Shown one piece after another: positions 18,619 through 27,768 of a stretch of 45,803 nt of DNA. The stretch's first letter is position 1. Every line of letters begins with the position of its first letter. Position numbers and translations under genes: made by a program. The notes below the pieces were generated by a model. It was not told where the DNA came from. It saw only the letters and a list, made by a program, of their open reading frames with translations, and ran no database searches. The stretch is from CAG-791 sp963605745 (GTDB taxonomy: Bacteria > Bacillota > Clostridia > Lachnospirales > Lachnospiraceae): NCBI GenBank assembly GCA_963605745.1, contig CAVCWT010000024.1:1-45803 (forward strand). The letters are read 5' to 3'.

Positions 18619-19698
18619 ATGAAGAATCTGAATGATTGGATCAATCAGCACGAGAAGCTACGTTATCTGAAGCTGTGCTGGGATAATGTGAATAATGAGC
18701 CTTTTCGTGCGAGGGTGCTGGGGCGGAGCTGTACCAACCTTCAATTGGAATTGGATGCAGCTACTCATAAAAGAAATACCACGGAACAGTATGGGAACTC
18801 GGGGAAGACGGGGATTTTGTACCGAATCCGTATTGGCAGCAAGGGAGATGGTTTTTTTGCAGAGCATCGCAGATTGTTGAATTATCTGTATTATGCGGAT
18901 CAGCTGCAGTTGGTCCCATACATTGAGTTTACCGGAGATTACACCTATGCGGAGGAGCATCCGGTGAACGGGATGTCTAACCCTTTTGAGTATTATTTCT
19001 GCCAGCCGTGTGTGGAGGAGACAGAGCTTAACAGCTATCGATATTCAGTTGCAAACCGGGATTGTGATCAGGACTTCTCCCGTGCGTTGAAGCCGGAGAA
19101 TGGCTATGATCTGTCGGAGGAGTATGTGGCCGCAATGGCAGAAATTTCACGGAAATATATCCGTCCGAATGCTGCAACTGCGGAGCTCCTGCAGCAGGCA
19201 AGAGAATTGCTGGGGAATGCGAAAACGCTTGGGGTGCATGTTCGTCTGACGGATTTTCGAAAGAACTATTACGGGCATCCGACCTGCGTCACAGCAGATC
19301 ATCACTTGGAACTAGCCAAAAAGGCCATGGAACAATATGGCTTTCGGCAGATTTTCCTGGCAACCGATGATGTGGAGACGGTAGAGCTATTCCGAAGGGA
19401 GTTTGGGAATGCACTTTTGAGCTATCAGGATGTGGTTCGCTCGGAGGGTGAGGTGTCGGTGGCATTCTCTTCCGATCAGAGGGATAACCACCATTATCGG
19501 CTGGGGCAGGAGGTTCTGAGGGACATGTATACGCTATCCATGTGTGAAGGTCTGATTGCCGGTAAATCACAGGTCAGCATCTGTGCGTATATTCAGAAAC
19601 GCACAACGGGAGATTATGAATACCGCGAGATCATAGATGCAGGATACAACACGGATGCGTCGCGAAAATTCAGTGACGTGGTGAAACAGAGGGCCTGA
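18619..19698 (+). CDS. GT23/O-FucT-like (alpha-1,6-fucosyltransferase-type) enzyme
   Basis: A 359-residue soluble protein with motifs shared by the NodZ/FUT8 (GT23) and protein O-fucosyltransferase group. GVHVRLTDF (residues 205-213) is the HxRxTD motif that binds the GDP part, IFLATDDVETVELFRREFG (245-263) is the second GDP-fucose motif, and NHHYRLGQEVLRDMYTLSMC leads into GLIAGKSQVS, the third. The family transfers fucose, usually alpha-1,6 or to an O-linked acceptor. The start is ATG 18619. The ribosome site is weak, so it may depend on coupling to the GT10 gene 16 bases upstream. It ends at a long hairpin facing a minus-strand gene. Acceptor unknown; fucose as the transferred sugar is likely but not proven. 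Confidence 0.75.
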   Translation: MKNLNDWINQHEKLRYLKLCWDNVNNEPFRARVLGRSCTNLQLELDAATHKRNTTEQYGNSGKTGILYRIRIGSKGDGFFAEHRRLLNYLYYADQLQLVPYIEFTGDYTYAEEHPVNGMSNPFEYYFCQPCVEETELNSYRYSVANRDCDQDFSRALKPENGYDLSEEYVAAMAEISRKYIRPNAATAELLQQARELLGNAKTLGVHVRLTDFRKNYYGHPTCVTADHHLELAKKAMEQYGFRQIFLATDDVETVELFRREFGNALLSYQDVVRSEGEVSVAFSSDQRDNHHYRLGQEVLRDMYTLSMCEGLIAGKSQVSICAYIQKRTTGDYEYREIIDAGYNTDASRKFSDVVKQRA

Positions 19699-19719
19699 CA
19701 ACTACAGATATGTTCAGTG

Positions 19720-19762
19720 CAGCCACATCTCGATTTTCCTTCGGAAAACCTTGATGTGGCTG
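19720..19762. terminator. Long hairpin between convergent genes, probable bidirectional terminator
   Basis: Outer arms CAGCCACATC (19720-19729) and GATGTGGCTG (19753-19762) pair perfectly over 10 bp. After a symmetrical 4-base internal loop, TTTTCC (19734-19739) pairs with GGAAAA (19743-19748) around a 3-base loop. It fills the 72-base gap between two genes that end face to face. Neither flank has a strong T-run. Confidence 0.6.
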
Positions 19763-19770
19763 GACCGATA

Positions 19771-20706
19771 CTACATGTTCAGGGTTTCTCTTACGACAAC
19801 GCGCGGCTTTCGGGCTGCGCGTTCATTTATGGTCAGAATATACTCTCCCAGAATACCGATGAAGAAGATCTGAATGGATCCCAGCAGGAGAATGGCAACC
19901 ATTATCTGTGCAATGCCGAGAGGGTAGCTGTCCCAGAAGAGGAGCTTTCGGATGAATACATAGGCGGCATAAATGAGGCTGAATACCCCGACTATGAGTC
20001 CAATAAAGGTTGCAATGCGCATGAGCATCTTTGTGTAGGAAGTAATTCCGTGCATGGCGAAATCGTAGTTGCGCCAGAAATTAAAATTGCTTTTGCCACG
20101 TTCTCCGATATTTTGCTCATAGGGAATCGTGCAGACATTCATTCCGTACTCATCTATGACGGCCTTGAGATAGGGAGCCACCTCCTCAATACCAGTGATG
20201 GCATCTAGGAACTGCCGATCATAGAGTCCGTAGCCATCCATGTTCTCAAGCTGTTTCTTCTGTGCAAGAATATTAATGATTCGGTAATAGCTCTTGCGTG
20301 CAAAGCGCATGAAGGAATTGTCGTCGGATGAGCTGCGGGTGCCGACGATGACCTTATAGCCCTCTTCCCATTTTCTGACAAAGGCAGGGAGATTTTCAGG
20401 CGGATCCTGCAGATCGCCGAACATCATAAAAGCAGCATCCCCGTCTGCGTAGCTGAAGGATGCGAATACATTGCGGTGGAAGCCGAAATTGGATGCATTA
20501 AAGACTGCTTTGCAATGAATAGGATCTTCACTGCATACCTGGCGGATTGCTGTTTCTGTATGATCCGGTGAGGCATCGTCAACGAAGATGATGTCATAAT
20601 TGTATTGACAGAGCTGCGTACGAAAGACGTTGGACACACGCTGATAGATGTTGCGTATGCTGTTTTCTTCGTTATAGCAGGGAACTACGACACTGATTTT
20701 CTTCAT
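19771..20706 (-). CDS. GtrB/DPM1-like polyprenyl-phosphate glycosyltransferase (GT2)
   Basis: A 311-residue GT2 enzyme with a cytoplasmic GT-A domain and two C-terminal membrane helices (about residues 229-252 and 264-289), the layout of GtrB and bacterial dolichol-phosphate-mannose-synthase-like proteins. It shows VVVPCYNEENSI, FVDDASPDHT, MFGDLQDPPENLPAFV and, later, GERGKSNFNFWRN, which belongs to the family's lipid-facing segment. Such enzymes load a sugar onto polyprenyl phosphate, and GT-C enzymes then use that sugar outside the cell. This is the only clear donor-making enzyme of that type in a window full of GT-C proteins. The start is ATG at 20706 (minus), with AAAGGA upstream at rather long spacing. 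Which sugar it loads is unknown. Confidence 0.88.
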   Translation of the reverse strand: MKKISVVVPCYNEENSIRNIYQRVSNVFRTQLCQYNYDIIFVDDASPDHTETAIRQVCSEDPIHCKAVFNASNFGFHRNVFASFSYADGDAAFMMFGDLQDPPENLPAFVRKWEEGYKVIVGTRSSSDDNSFMRFARKSYYRIINILAQKKQLENMDGYGLYDRQFLDAITGIEEVAPYLKAVIDEYGMNVCTIPYEQNIGERGKSNFNFWRNYDFAMHGITSYTKMLMRIATFIGLIVGVFSLIYAAYVFIRKLLFWDSYPLGIAQIMVAILLLGSIQIFFIGILGEYILTINERAARKPRVVVRETLNM

Positions 20707-20727
20707 GGTATGGTTAAAGATCCTTTG

Positions 20728-20736
20728 TGTTATAAT
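20728..20736 (+). promoter_or_regulatory. Extended -10 promoter (TGTTATAAT) for the 20.86-34.4 kb operon
   Basis: TGTTATAAT is a perfect extended -10 element on the plus strand, without a good -35. It would start a leader of about 115 bases before the polymerase-GT4 fusion gene and the tightly packed genes behind it. The wider TGTGTTATAATGTATTG repeats, with one change, the element at 11499 on the minus strand. Confidence 0.5.
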
Positions 20737-20759
20737 GTATTGTGCTTTGTCTTTATCAA
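20729..20759 (-). promoter_or_regulatory. Possible divergent promoter overlapping the plus-strand one
   Basis: Read on the minus strand, TTGATA (20759-20754) and TATAAC (20734-20729) could be -35 and -10 boxes with a rather long 19-base spacer, leading into the GtrB-like gene at 20706. Its -10 shares bases with the plus-strand -10, so the two promoters would compete for polymerase. Confidence 0.35.
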
Positions 20760-20859
20760 TGGCATTTCCGCAAAATAAGCTGTTTGAGAAGATGCGTTTT
20801 ATCTATTGGATCAGAGTAAGTGAAACAATCCATTTATTATTAGCACAAAGTTTGCAGGA

Positions 20860-23796
20860 ATGCCACTATATGCGGACATGCTGAATAAGAATTCAGGATT
20901 GTTATTTGATTATCCGGAGTTGCAAGTGGATCAGAAGATTTCATTTCAAGAATATCTGTTTTATGGCTTTTATCTTGTCCTGACGATTGTGAAAGGGATG
21001 GGATTCTATGAAGGAATGCTCCTGTACGAGGTAGGACTGGGTGTTGCATTTTTGTTTCTGCTGGGAAAACTGCTGGCGGAACGGTATAGCTTGCGACAGT
21101 TTGTGATAACGGCAGCTTTTTTGACCCTTGGAGTGGTTACCTGGCGGATATCCGGCAAGATGGGGGCGCTCTTTAATCTGGCGCTTCTGATCGGAATGCG
21201 AGAAGTCAATTTTAAACGTTTGATTCGAATCAGTGCAGTTGTGTGGAGCGGAATCTTTTCTCTGCAGTGTTTTCTCACGATGTCCGGACTTCGGTCAGAG
21301 CAAATTTTTCGAATTCACCGGAAGCTGGGAACCTATCTGGTGCGTTGGTCAATGGGCTTTACCCATCCGAACGTTCTTCACATCACTTATTTTGTCTTAC
21401 TAATCTTCCTGATGTATGCGGTGAAACCGAGAGGGAGACGGTTGATCTTTACTAGCATTGCAGGAATGATGGGCAATATTCTGGTGTTCTGTTATTCCGT
21501 CAGCTACACCGGTGTTGTGATTGTGACACTGTATCTGCTGATCAACCTGATTCTGCAGAGCAGGAGATTCCGAAATGGAAGGCTGCATGTGTTGTGCAGC
21601 TGTGGCGTATTTTTGCTGCCGATTGCATGTATCCTGTTCTCGGCGGGGGCACCGGTGCTGTTGAAGGGGAAGGTCTTCAATTGGATGAATCGACTACTCA
21701 GCACCAGGCTGGAGTTGTCGCGGGAGTATATCCTGGGACAGGGAATTCATCTGTTCGGAAATTCCAACATGGAAACCATTGATGCAACCATTACGGTGGA
21801 TAGCTCGTATGTCTACATGCTGGTGCATTATGGATTGATTTATTTCATTTTGTTCGCAGTTCTGCTGGAACTGGCGGTGGTGTATTGTTGGAGGAGGCAG
21901 GATGCGGATGCTGTTGCAATCCTGCTGGCGTGCGCTGTTTCCGGGGTTACGGAGCAGTACATGGCAAATACATCCTTTAAAAATGTGACAATCCTGTTCA
22001 TTGGGATGATGTTGTATCAAAGTGCATTCTGGATGCGTGGAGCCCAAAATGCGAAAAAAAGACGAGATGCCATTGCAAGAACGGAAGCTGACAGAGCTAC
22101 TCGAACGATTGGGATGACTGGTACACTTTTGGAAACTTTTCAGTCGCAGAAGATTCTGCAACTCTTGCAGAACGTGCCTGACAAGGTACGAGAGCGTTTC
22201 CATGCGCATAAGAGAGGTGTTGTGCTCGGAACAGCGGTGTTATTCTGCCTGGGAATGATTAGCTATCTGGTGATGGTTCGCCAGCCCGTTGCAATTTATG
22301 CCGCTCCGTGGGATTGTGACCGGAAGGAGGGGGCAGCGGGAGAAGCCTATGTCTATGACTATGACCTATTGGCTGACCCGGAGTTCAACGGATGGATTCT
22401 CAGCGATACAGATGCGTTGGGGAAGCTGTATGATTTTGATGGAATCACTGCTTCATCGGAATATTATCGGAGGGCGACCGGAAGAGGGATTGCTCTTGTA
22501 ATTTTGTTCCTGTGGGGCGAAGCCTGTGTGGCCGTATACAGCGGAATGAATGAGAAAAAAAAGCAGGGGAATCCTGTTAGCTCGGAGGGACGAGGAGCAG
22601 ATCATTCAACACAGCAAGCCAGGACAGAATACGGGGATTCCCATAGTTCAGAGATAAAACGTGTTCTGATGCTGGTGAACTGGAAAGTGCACTTTTGCGA
22701 TGAGGTGCCGGAGGGAATTCAGCCGCCGGATTACTACATAGCGAATCAACCATATTGGTTTTTTCGATATATGAGTCCTAGATGGAAGGTTGACGTGGTG
22801 GATATCACCGCTCCAAAGTGGGCTGCTGGAATAGAGAGGAAGATTCGTTTTTATATCTGGCAGACGCTGCGAATACTGCCGGGACTCGGGCAATATGACC
22901 TTGTAATCTCGCATGGAATGCAGAGCGGAATTGTGCTGGCATTGTGGAGACGTTTGTTTGGCAAGGGGAAGTATCAGCACATAGTATTCGATATCGGGGC
23001 GTTTAACAGCGGCCGGGATAGCGGCAAGGCATTAAAACTGATGCAGTTCGCATCGAAGTCCTTGGATGGCGTGATTTATCACACTCAGATTCAGAGCGAA
23101 TATTATCGGAAGTGCCATCCCTGGTTGGTGGAGAAAAGTCAGTTTATTCCGTTTGGGACAGATGCGGAGTATTTTGTACCGGAAAATCCTAATTTGGATC
23201 AAGGGAGATTTGACGCAGCCGGTTCTGATGTGGGAGCGGCTGGCTCAGACAAAAGTGGAGAAGAGGACTCCTATATTCTTGCATTTGGCAAGATCAAACG
23301 AGACTGGGTAACTTTATTGCGTGCCTATGAGCTGTCAAACAAACAACTTAGACTGCGAATTGTTGGTGCAGAAGGGGTGGGCTCAAGTGACACCAGGGGG
23401 GATGACATTTCAGATGGAACGAATGTGGAGATTTATCCACCTGTTTCGCTGAGTGAACTTCAGAATATGATTCGAGAAGCGGCATTCTGTGTAGTACCGC
23501 TGGCAGAGTTCCCATATTCCTATGGTCAGATGACATTGCTGCAGCAGATGGCAATGGGAAAAGCTGTCATTGCAGCAGATGTTCCGAGTCTGCAGGCGTA
23601 TCATGATGGGGATGCTGTGCTGTGGTATCAATCTGGAAATGCAAGGCAGTTGGCAGAGGAGATTAACCGACTCACGGAAAATGCTGAGTTTCGCCTGAAT
23701 CTGGAACGACGTGCGCGTCATGTGGTAACTATTCTGTATAATGAGAAACGAATGGCGGAAAGAATTGATGATTTTCTGCATGAGAGGATTGGATGA
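20860..23796 (+). CDS. Fusion: Wzy/O-antigen-polymerase-like membrane domain plus GT4 glycosyltransferase
   Basis: One uninterrupted 978-codon frame. Residues 1-395 look like a Wzy-type polymerase: many helices, SMGFTHPNVLHITYFVL, VSYTGVVIVTLYLLINLI, and an outer loop with ITVDSSYVYMLVHYGLIYF, the usual pattern before the last helices. Residues about 452-473 and 543-562 are two further helices bracketing an outer segment of about 70 residues with YAAPWDCDRKEG. Residues about 600-978 form a GT-B glycosyltransferase of family GT4: VLMLVNWKVHFCDE, DLVISHGMQSG, FIPFGTDAEYFVPEN, AFGKIKRDW and PLAEFPYSYGQMTLLQQMAMG in the donor-binding domain. Polymerases and GT4 enzymes are normally separate genes. 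The start is ATG 20860 or 20878; neither has an ideal ribosome site. The C-terminal enzyme would lie in the cytoplasm, where it could feed the repeat unit that the membrane part polymerises outside. Confidence 0.8.
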   Translation: MPLYADMLNKNSGLLFDYPELQVDQKISFQEYLFYGFYLVLTIVKGMGFYEGMLLYEVGLGVAFLFLLGKLLAERYSLRQFVITAAFLTLGVVTWRISGKMGALFNLALLIGMREVNFKRLIRISAVVWSGIFSLQCFLTMSGLRSEQIFRIHRKLGTYLVRWSMGFTHPNVLHITYFVLLIFLMYAVKPRGRRLIFTSIAGMMGNILVFCYSVSYTGVVIVTLYLLINLILQSRRFRNGRLHVLCSCGVFLLPIACILFSAGAPVLLKGKVFNWMNRLLSTRLELSREYILGQGIHLFGNSNMETIDATITVDSSYVYMLVHYGLIYFILFAVLLELAVVYCWRRQDADAVAILLACAVSGVTEQYMANTSFKNVTILFIGMMLYQSAFWMRGAQNAKKRRDAIARTEADRATRTIGMTGTLLETFQSQKILQLLQNVPDKVRERFHAHKRGVVLGTAVLFCLGMISYLVMVRQPVAIYAAPWDCDRKEGAAGEAYVYDYDLLADPEFNGWILSDTDALGKLYDFDGITASSEYYRRATGRGIALVILFLWGEACVAVYSGMNEKKKQGNPVSSEGRGADHSTQQARTEYGDSHSSEIKRVLMLVNWKVHFCDEVPEGIQPPDYYIANQPYWFFRYMSPRWKVDVVDITAPKWAAGIERKIRFYIWQTLRILPGLGQYDLVISHGMQSGIVLALWRRLFGKGKYQHIVFDIGAFNSGRDSGKALKLMQFASKSLDGVIYHTQIQSEYYRKCHPWLVEKSQFIPFGTDAEYFVPENPNLDQGRFDAAGSDVGAAGSDKSGEEDSYILAFGKIKRDWVTLLRAYELSNKQLRLRIVGAEGVGSSDTRGDDISDGTNVEIYPPVSLSELQNMIREAAFCVVPLAEFPYSYGQMTLLQQMAMGKAVIAADVPSLQAYHDGDAVLWYQSGNARQLAEEINRLTENAEFRLNLERRARHVVTILYNEKRMAERIDDFLHERIG

Positions 23797-23803
23797 ACGA
23801 GAT

Positions 23804-24871
23804 ATGCGGCCAGCCATTAGCGTGATCGTGCCAGTTTATAATACAAAAGAATATCTGGAACACTGCATAGCTTCTCTGACAATGCAGACAATGTCGAACA
23901 TAGAAATTTGTCTGATTGATGATGGTTCAACCGATGGATCAGCCGAAATCTGTGACCAATTGGCAGCGAGAGATTCACGAATTCGCGTGGTGCACAAGCG
24001 CAACGAGGGGCAGGGAATTGCAAGAAATGTTGGAATTGAAATGGCAACTGGAACGTACGTTGCCTTTCTGGATTCCGATGACTATTGGGATACGGATGGA
24101 TGTCGGAAAATTCTGGAACGCCTTCGGGAGACGGATGCAGATCTGTGCGCATTTGGATATTGTAAAGAGTCAGAGGCGGGAGAAAGCCTTGGCAGCCCTT
24201 CTATTCGAAAGGCCTGCTACCGGGACAATGAGATTAGAGAGCAGTTCATCCTGCATTTTTTCGGCGATGACCCTTATGATGATGATCTGCGCGGCGTGTC
24301 AGCATGCATGAGCTGTTATCGGCGGTCCATTGTCATGGAGCATGGGGTTCGATTCGCCTCGGAGCGAAAGGTTCTGAGTGAGGATACGATTTTTAACCTG
24401 GAGTTTTGCAAACATTGCCGCAGTGCGGCGACGCTGCCGGATGTAATCTATCATTACGTGATGCATAAGGCTTCACATACACACCGTCTGGATACAGCCA
24501 GGATGCAGCGGACACTGGAATTCTGCGATTTGCTGAGAGACTATGCGAAGGATTATGGTTTGATGACGGATCAGGATCGTTCCGGGAAGCTGGCCTGCGG
24601 GATATCGGATGCGAATGTAGATAGTGACCCGGGAGTGGAGCGTAGACTCCAGAATACCATCTGGATCTCTGTGATGGAGATGGTTCGCCAGTATGCACAG
24701 CAGCCGGGCGGCCTGTCACAGATCAGAGCATTCCTGCGGCATGAGGCTGTGAGAAAAAATACAAAGTATATGGCAGGCTTGCCTATTGGGAGTAAACAGA
24801 GACTTTTGTGCAGTTGCATTCGTCATGGCAATGCACTTGCGGTATACTGGATGGGACGATTGCATTCTTGA
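23804..24871 (+). CDS. GT2 family glycosyltransferase
   Basis: A 355-residue GT-A enzyme. It opens with ISVIVPVYNTKEYLEHCIAS, then shows CLIDDGSTDGSAEICD, RNVGIEMATGTYVAFLDSDDY (DSD metal site near residue 92) and VLSEDTIFNLEF (the ED motif). A cysteine-rich middle (CAFGYC, SACMSCYRR) is unusual but has no recognised pattern. ATG 23804 is preferred because it gives the standard short N-terminus and a 7-base gap after the preceding stop; ATG 23780 overlaps the previous gene and is possible. It is cytoplasmic and belongs to the operon that starts with the polymerase fusion, so it probably adds one sugar of the repeat unit. Confidence 0.85.
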   Translation: MRPAISVIVPVYNTKEYLEHCIASLTMQTMSNIEICLIDDGSTDGSAEICDQLAARDSRIRVVHKRNEGQGIARNVGIEMATGTYVAFLDSDDYWDTDGCRKILERLRETDADLCAFGYCKESEAGESLGSPSIRKACYRDNEIREQFILHFFGDDPYDDDLRGVSACMSCYRRSIVMEHGVRFASERKVLSEDTIFNLEFCKHCRSAATLPDVIYHYVMHKASHTHRLDTARMQRTLEFCDLLRDYAKDYGLMTDQDRSGKLACGISDANVDSDPGVERRLQNTIWISVMEMVRQYAQQPGGLSQIRAFLRHEAVRKNTKYMAGLPIGSKQRLLCSCIRHGNALAVYWMGRLHS

Positions 24872-24873
24872 GG

Positions 24874-25896
24874 ATGAGAGAGTTGAGTGAAGAAAAAAAG
24901 CCGCTGATCAGTGTGATCATGTCGGTATACAACGAAGAACAGTATCTAAAGGATGCGATTGACAGCATTCTGGCGCAGACGGTTACTGATTATGAACTGA
25001 TTATAGTTGATGACTGTTCCACGGATCGGACACAGGAGATTCTGGCCGGGTATCAGGATCCGCGCATTCGAGTCCTGTATAATGAGGAGAACTGTGGGCT
25101 GACGGTGAACCTGAATCGTGCGCTTGATGCGGCAAAAGGCCGGTTCATTGCCAGAATGGATGGAGATGATATTGCGCATCCGGATCGGTTTGAGAAGGAA
25201 CTGGAGTATCTGAATCAGCACCCGGAATTAAAGCTGATCAGCTGCAGAACCAAGACCTTTGGGAACGAGCAGCTGCAGTCGGATATCATGGGAGAACCGG
25301 AGTATCTGCGATGCCGAATGTTGGTGCGGCCGGTTCTGGCACATCCCGGCTTTATGGTTCGGGGAGAGGTCTTTCGTGAGCTGGGTTATCGGTATGATGA
25401 GAGCTTTCGACAGGCACAGGATTATGAGCTGGCGGCGAGACTGACGAGAAAATATTCCATTGGGATTTGTCCGGAAGTGTTGCTCGAGTATCGAGCCCAT
25501 GAGGGACAGGTTTCCAGTAAGGCGGGTGGAAAGCAATTCCGGAATGCAGATCGTGTTCGGGAGAGACTGTTGGAGGAATTGGAAATCGAACTGACAGAGC
25601 AGGAATGGGAAACGTATCATCTTCTCGTGTTGGAAAAGCCGTCAGAAAATATAGAGGACTATATAGGGGCTGTTCGAATTATTGATCGAATCGTGGAAAG
25701 GAATGCGAAGCGATCGATTTATGACGGAGCAATTTTAAAGAATACACTGGGGAGAATATGTGCTGACTGGATCATCCGTTCAAAGGTGAGGGGAATGTAT
25801 GCAAGGGTCAGAGAAATCTTCCATGGTGATCGAGAGTATATGCTGGCATATCGGCAGGAATGGCTTCGAATACTGAAACGGAGAATTTGCAAGTGA
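24874..25896 (+). CDS. GT2 family glycosyltransferase
   Basis: A 340-residue GT2 enzyme of a different subgroup from its neighbour. It shows ISVIMSVYNEEQYLKDAIDS, LIIVDDCSTDRTQEIL, NCGLTVNLNRALDAAKGRFI, ARMDGDDIAHPDRFEKEL (DGDD metal site) and RQAQDYELAARL (the QDYEL motif, typical of rhamnosyl-, galactosyl- or GlcNAc-transferase-like GT2 proteins). ATG 24874 lies two bases after the stop of the preceding gene, so coupling is likely; the apparent GAGG sits too close to serve well as a ribosome site. Its last four bases overlap the next start as GTGA. Sugar specificity cannot be read from sequence. Confidence 0.85.
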   Translation: MRELSEEKKPLISVIMSVYNEEQYLKDAIDSILAQTVTDYELIIVDDCSTDRTQEILAGYQDPRIRVLYNEENCGLTVNLNRALDAAKGRFIARMDGDDIAHPDRFEKELEYLNQHPELKLISCRTKTFGNEQLQSDIMGEPEYLRCRMLVRPVLAHPGFMVRGEVFRELGYRYDESFRQAQDYELAARLTRKYSIGICPEVLLEYRAHEGQVSSKAGGKQFRNADRVRERLLEELEIELTEQEWETYHLLVLEKPSENIEDYIGAVRIIDRIVERNAKRSIYDGAILKNTLGRICADWIIRSKVRGMYARVREIFHGDREYMLAYRQEWLRILKRRICK

Positions 25897-27671
25897 AGAA
25901 AATCATCAAAGAGTTTCGATACATTCTGAATCGTCGGCAGAAGCTGCAGGTGGCGTGGCTATTGGTACTCATTGTCATCGGCAGCTTTATGGAACTGCTT
26001 GGAGTGGCAGTTTTCCTGCCGTTTATTCGGATGTTGATGGATCCAGAGGCGGCGCTGAATGATTATGACAGACCATATCTGAAGTGGGCATATGAGATGT
26101 TGCATGTGCCGGATATCAATACATTTCTGATTATGATCGCACTGCTGATCTGTGCGGTGTATGTAGTGAAGAACGTATATCTGAGTTTTATGCAGAACAG
26201 CATTCTGAGCTTTACCTATCGGACGAGGATGGGACTTGCAACGAAGCTGTTGGACACCTATATGCATGAGCCGTATTCTTTTCATCTCAGAACGAATATT
26301 GCCGAGATGCAGAAGAGCCTTACGACTGATGCGCAGCAGTTTATGCTCCTCCTGAATAACCTGCTGCAGACGATGGCAGAGCTTACAATGGTTGCAGCGA
26401 TTGTGGCCTATCTGTTCCACACAAGTCACGCTATTACGATGGTGGTGGCTTTGATGTTGCTCTTCTTTCTCGGAGTATTCACCTATGCATCGCGTAATAT
26501 TTCCGGAAAGGTTGGTCGGCAGAATGAGCATTATAACATTAAATTGAATCAATGGGTAAATCAGGCTTTGGGCGGCATCAAGGAGGTGAAGGTGCTGCAC
26601 AGGGAGGAGTTCTTCGTGGACTCCTACCGGGATTATTACGGTAAGCTGATCAAGGGAGCAAAGCTGAATGAGATGTTGGCAACCGTTCCCAAATACCTTT
26701 TGGAGACGGTTTGCATTGTTGGTATGCTGCTGGCGGTTATTGTGAAGCTTCAGTTCGGGCAGGATGTATCAAGAACAACCTTTATTACGCAGCTGACGGC
26801 TTTTGCAGTGGCCTCTTTCCGGATATTGCCATCGGTTGGCAAGCTGAATTCTTATATCTCGAATATTAACTATTGTGTTCCTTCTCTGGATTATATCTAC
26901 CATGATCTGAAGAGCATTGAAGAATTCCACGAAACGGCGCGTGCGGAGGATGCAGACAGAAAAGGAACCGGAGATCTGACCTTTGAGGATGCTGTTCATG
27001 TGAAGGATATCTGTTTTCACTATTCGGATGCAGATACAAATGTGATCGATCATGTATCATTTGATCTTCCGAAGGGAAAAACGATGGCATTCATCGGATC
27101 TTCCGGAGCGGGAAAGACAACACTGGCGGATATCATCTTAGGCCTCCATGTGCCACAGAGCGGAGATATCTGCGTGGATGACTGGAGTATTCAGCGGAAT
27201 CCGAATGCATGGCACAGACTCCTTGGATATATTCCGCAGACCATTTATCTTACGGATGATACGATCCGCAGGAATATTGCATTTGGCGTTAGTGAGAATG
27301 AAATAGATGAAGAGGCGGTGGCACGGGCAATTCATCAGGCCCAGCTGGATGATTTCATTGCAGAGTTGCCGGACGGCTTGGATACGTTTGTTGGCGATCG
27401 CGGCGTTCGGATTTCCGGTGGTCAGCGACAGAGAATCGGTATTGCCAGAGCGTTGTACCAGAATCCTGAGATCCTGATCATGGATGAAGCAACTTCAGCA
27501 CTGGATAATGAGACAGAGACGGCTGTTATGGAGTCGATCAATCACCTGCAAGGTGAAAAGACGATGATCATTATTGCCCACAGGCTGACAACGATTCGCA
27601 ATGCGGATCTGATCTATGAGGTCGGAGACGGTGGTGTACAGTTGCGAACGAAGGAAGAATTGAATATCTGA
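25893..27671 (+). CDS. ABC-type flippase, fused membrane and ATPase domains (PglK/MsbA-like)
   Basis: A 592-residue half transporter with six helices in the first 320 residues and a nucleotide-binding domain from about 365. The ATPase motifs are complete: Walker A GSSGAGKTT (402-410), Q-loop YIPQ, signature RISGGQRQRIGIARAL (506-521), Walker B ILIMDEATSALD and switch histidine IIAHRLTT. Sequence such as FMELLGVAVFLPFIRML and QNEHYNIKLNQWVNQALGGIKEVKVL resembles PglK/WlaB, which flips lipid-linked oligosaccharides. GTG 25893 is chosen because it overlaps the previous stop (GTGA) with GGAG 8 bases upstream; ATG 25860 would add 11 residues. No Wzx is present, so this is the best candidate for moving the repeat unit across the membrane. 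Confidence 0.88.
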   Translation: MKKIIKEFRYILNRRQKLQVAWLLVLIVIGSFMELLGVAVFLPFIRMLMDPEAALNDYDRPYLKWAYEMLHVPDINTFLIMIALLICAVYVVKNVYLSFMQNSILSFTYRTRMGLATKLLDTYMHEPYSFHLRTNIAEMQKSLTTDAQQFMLLLNNLLQTMAELTMVAAIVAYLFHTSHAITMVVALMLLFFLGVFTYASRNISGKVGRQNEHYNIKLNQWVNQALGGIKEVKVLHREEFFVDSYRDYYGKLIKGAKLNEMLATVPKYLLETVCIVGMLLAVIVKLQFGQDVSRTTFITQLTAFAVASFRILPSVGKLNSYISNINYCVPSLDYIYHDLKSIEEFHETARAEDADRKGTGDLTFEDAVHVKDICFHYSDADTNVIDHVSFDLPKGKTMAFIGSSGAGKTTLADIILGLHVPQSGDICVDDWSIQRNPNAWHRLLGYIPQTIYLTDDTIRRNIAFGVSENEIDEEAVARAIHQAQLDDFIAELPDGLDTFVGDRGVRISGGQRQRIGIARALYQNPEILIMDEATSALDNETETAVMESINHLQGEKTMIIIAHRLTTIRNADLIYEVGDGGVQLRTKEELNI

Positions 27672-27755
27672 TCCGTTGTTGGCAGGAATTTGATACAGAA
27701 GGATATGTGAAAGATCGAAGAAACTTAGAAAGAAGATGGTCGGCATGTGTGTTGG

Positions 27756-27762
27756 AAAGGAG
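27756..27762 (+). promoter_or_regulatory. Ribosome binding site that sets the TTG 27769 start
   Basis: AAAGGAG lies 6 bases before TTG 27769. The in-frame ATG codons upstream (27736, 27745) have only weak sites, so the TTG is the more likely start of the ATP-grasp gene. Confidence 0.65.
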
Positions 27763-27768
27763 CGGACA

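Noticed and set aside
19717..20208. 163-codon plus-strand frame opposite the GtrB-like gene
   Set aside because: It begins near the terminator hairpin and lies antisense to a GT2 gene with all its motifs. Its composition is that of a shadow frame.
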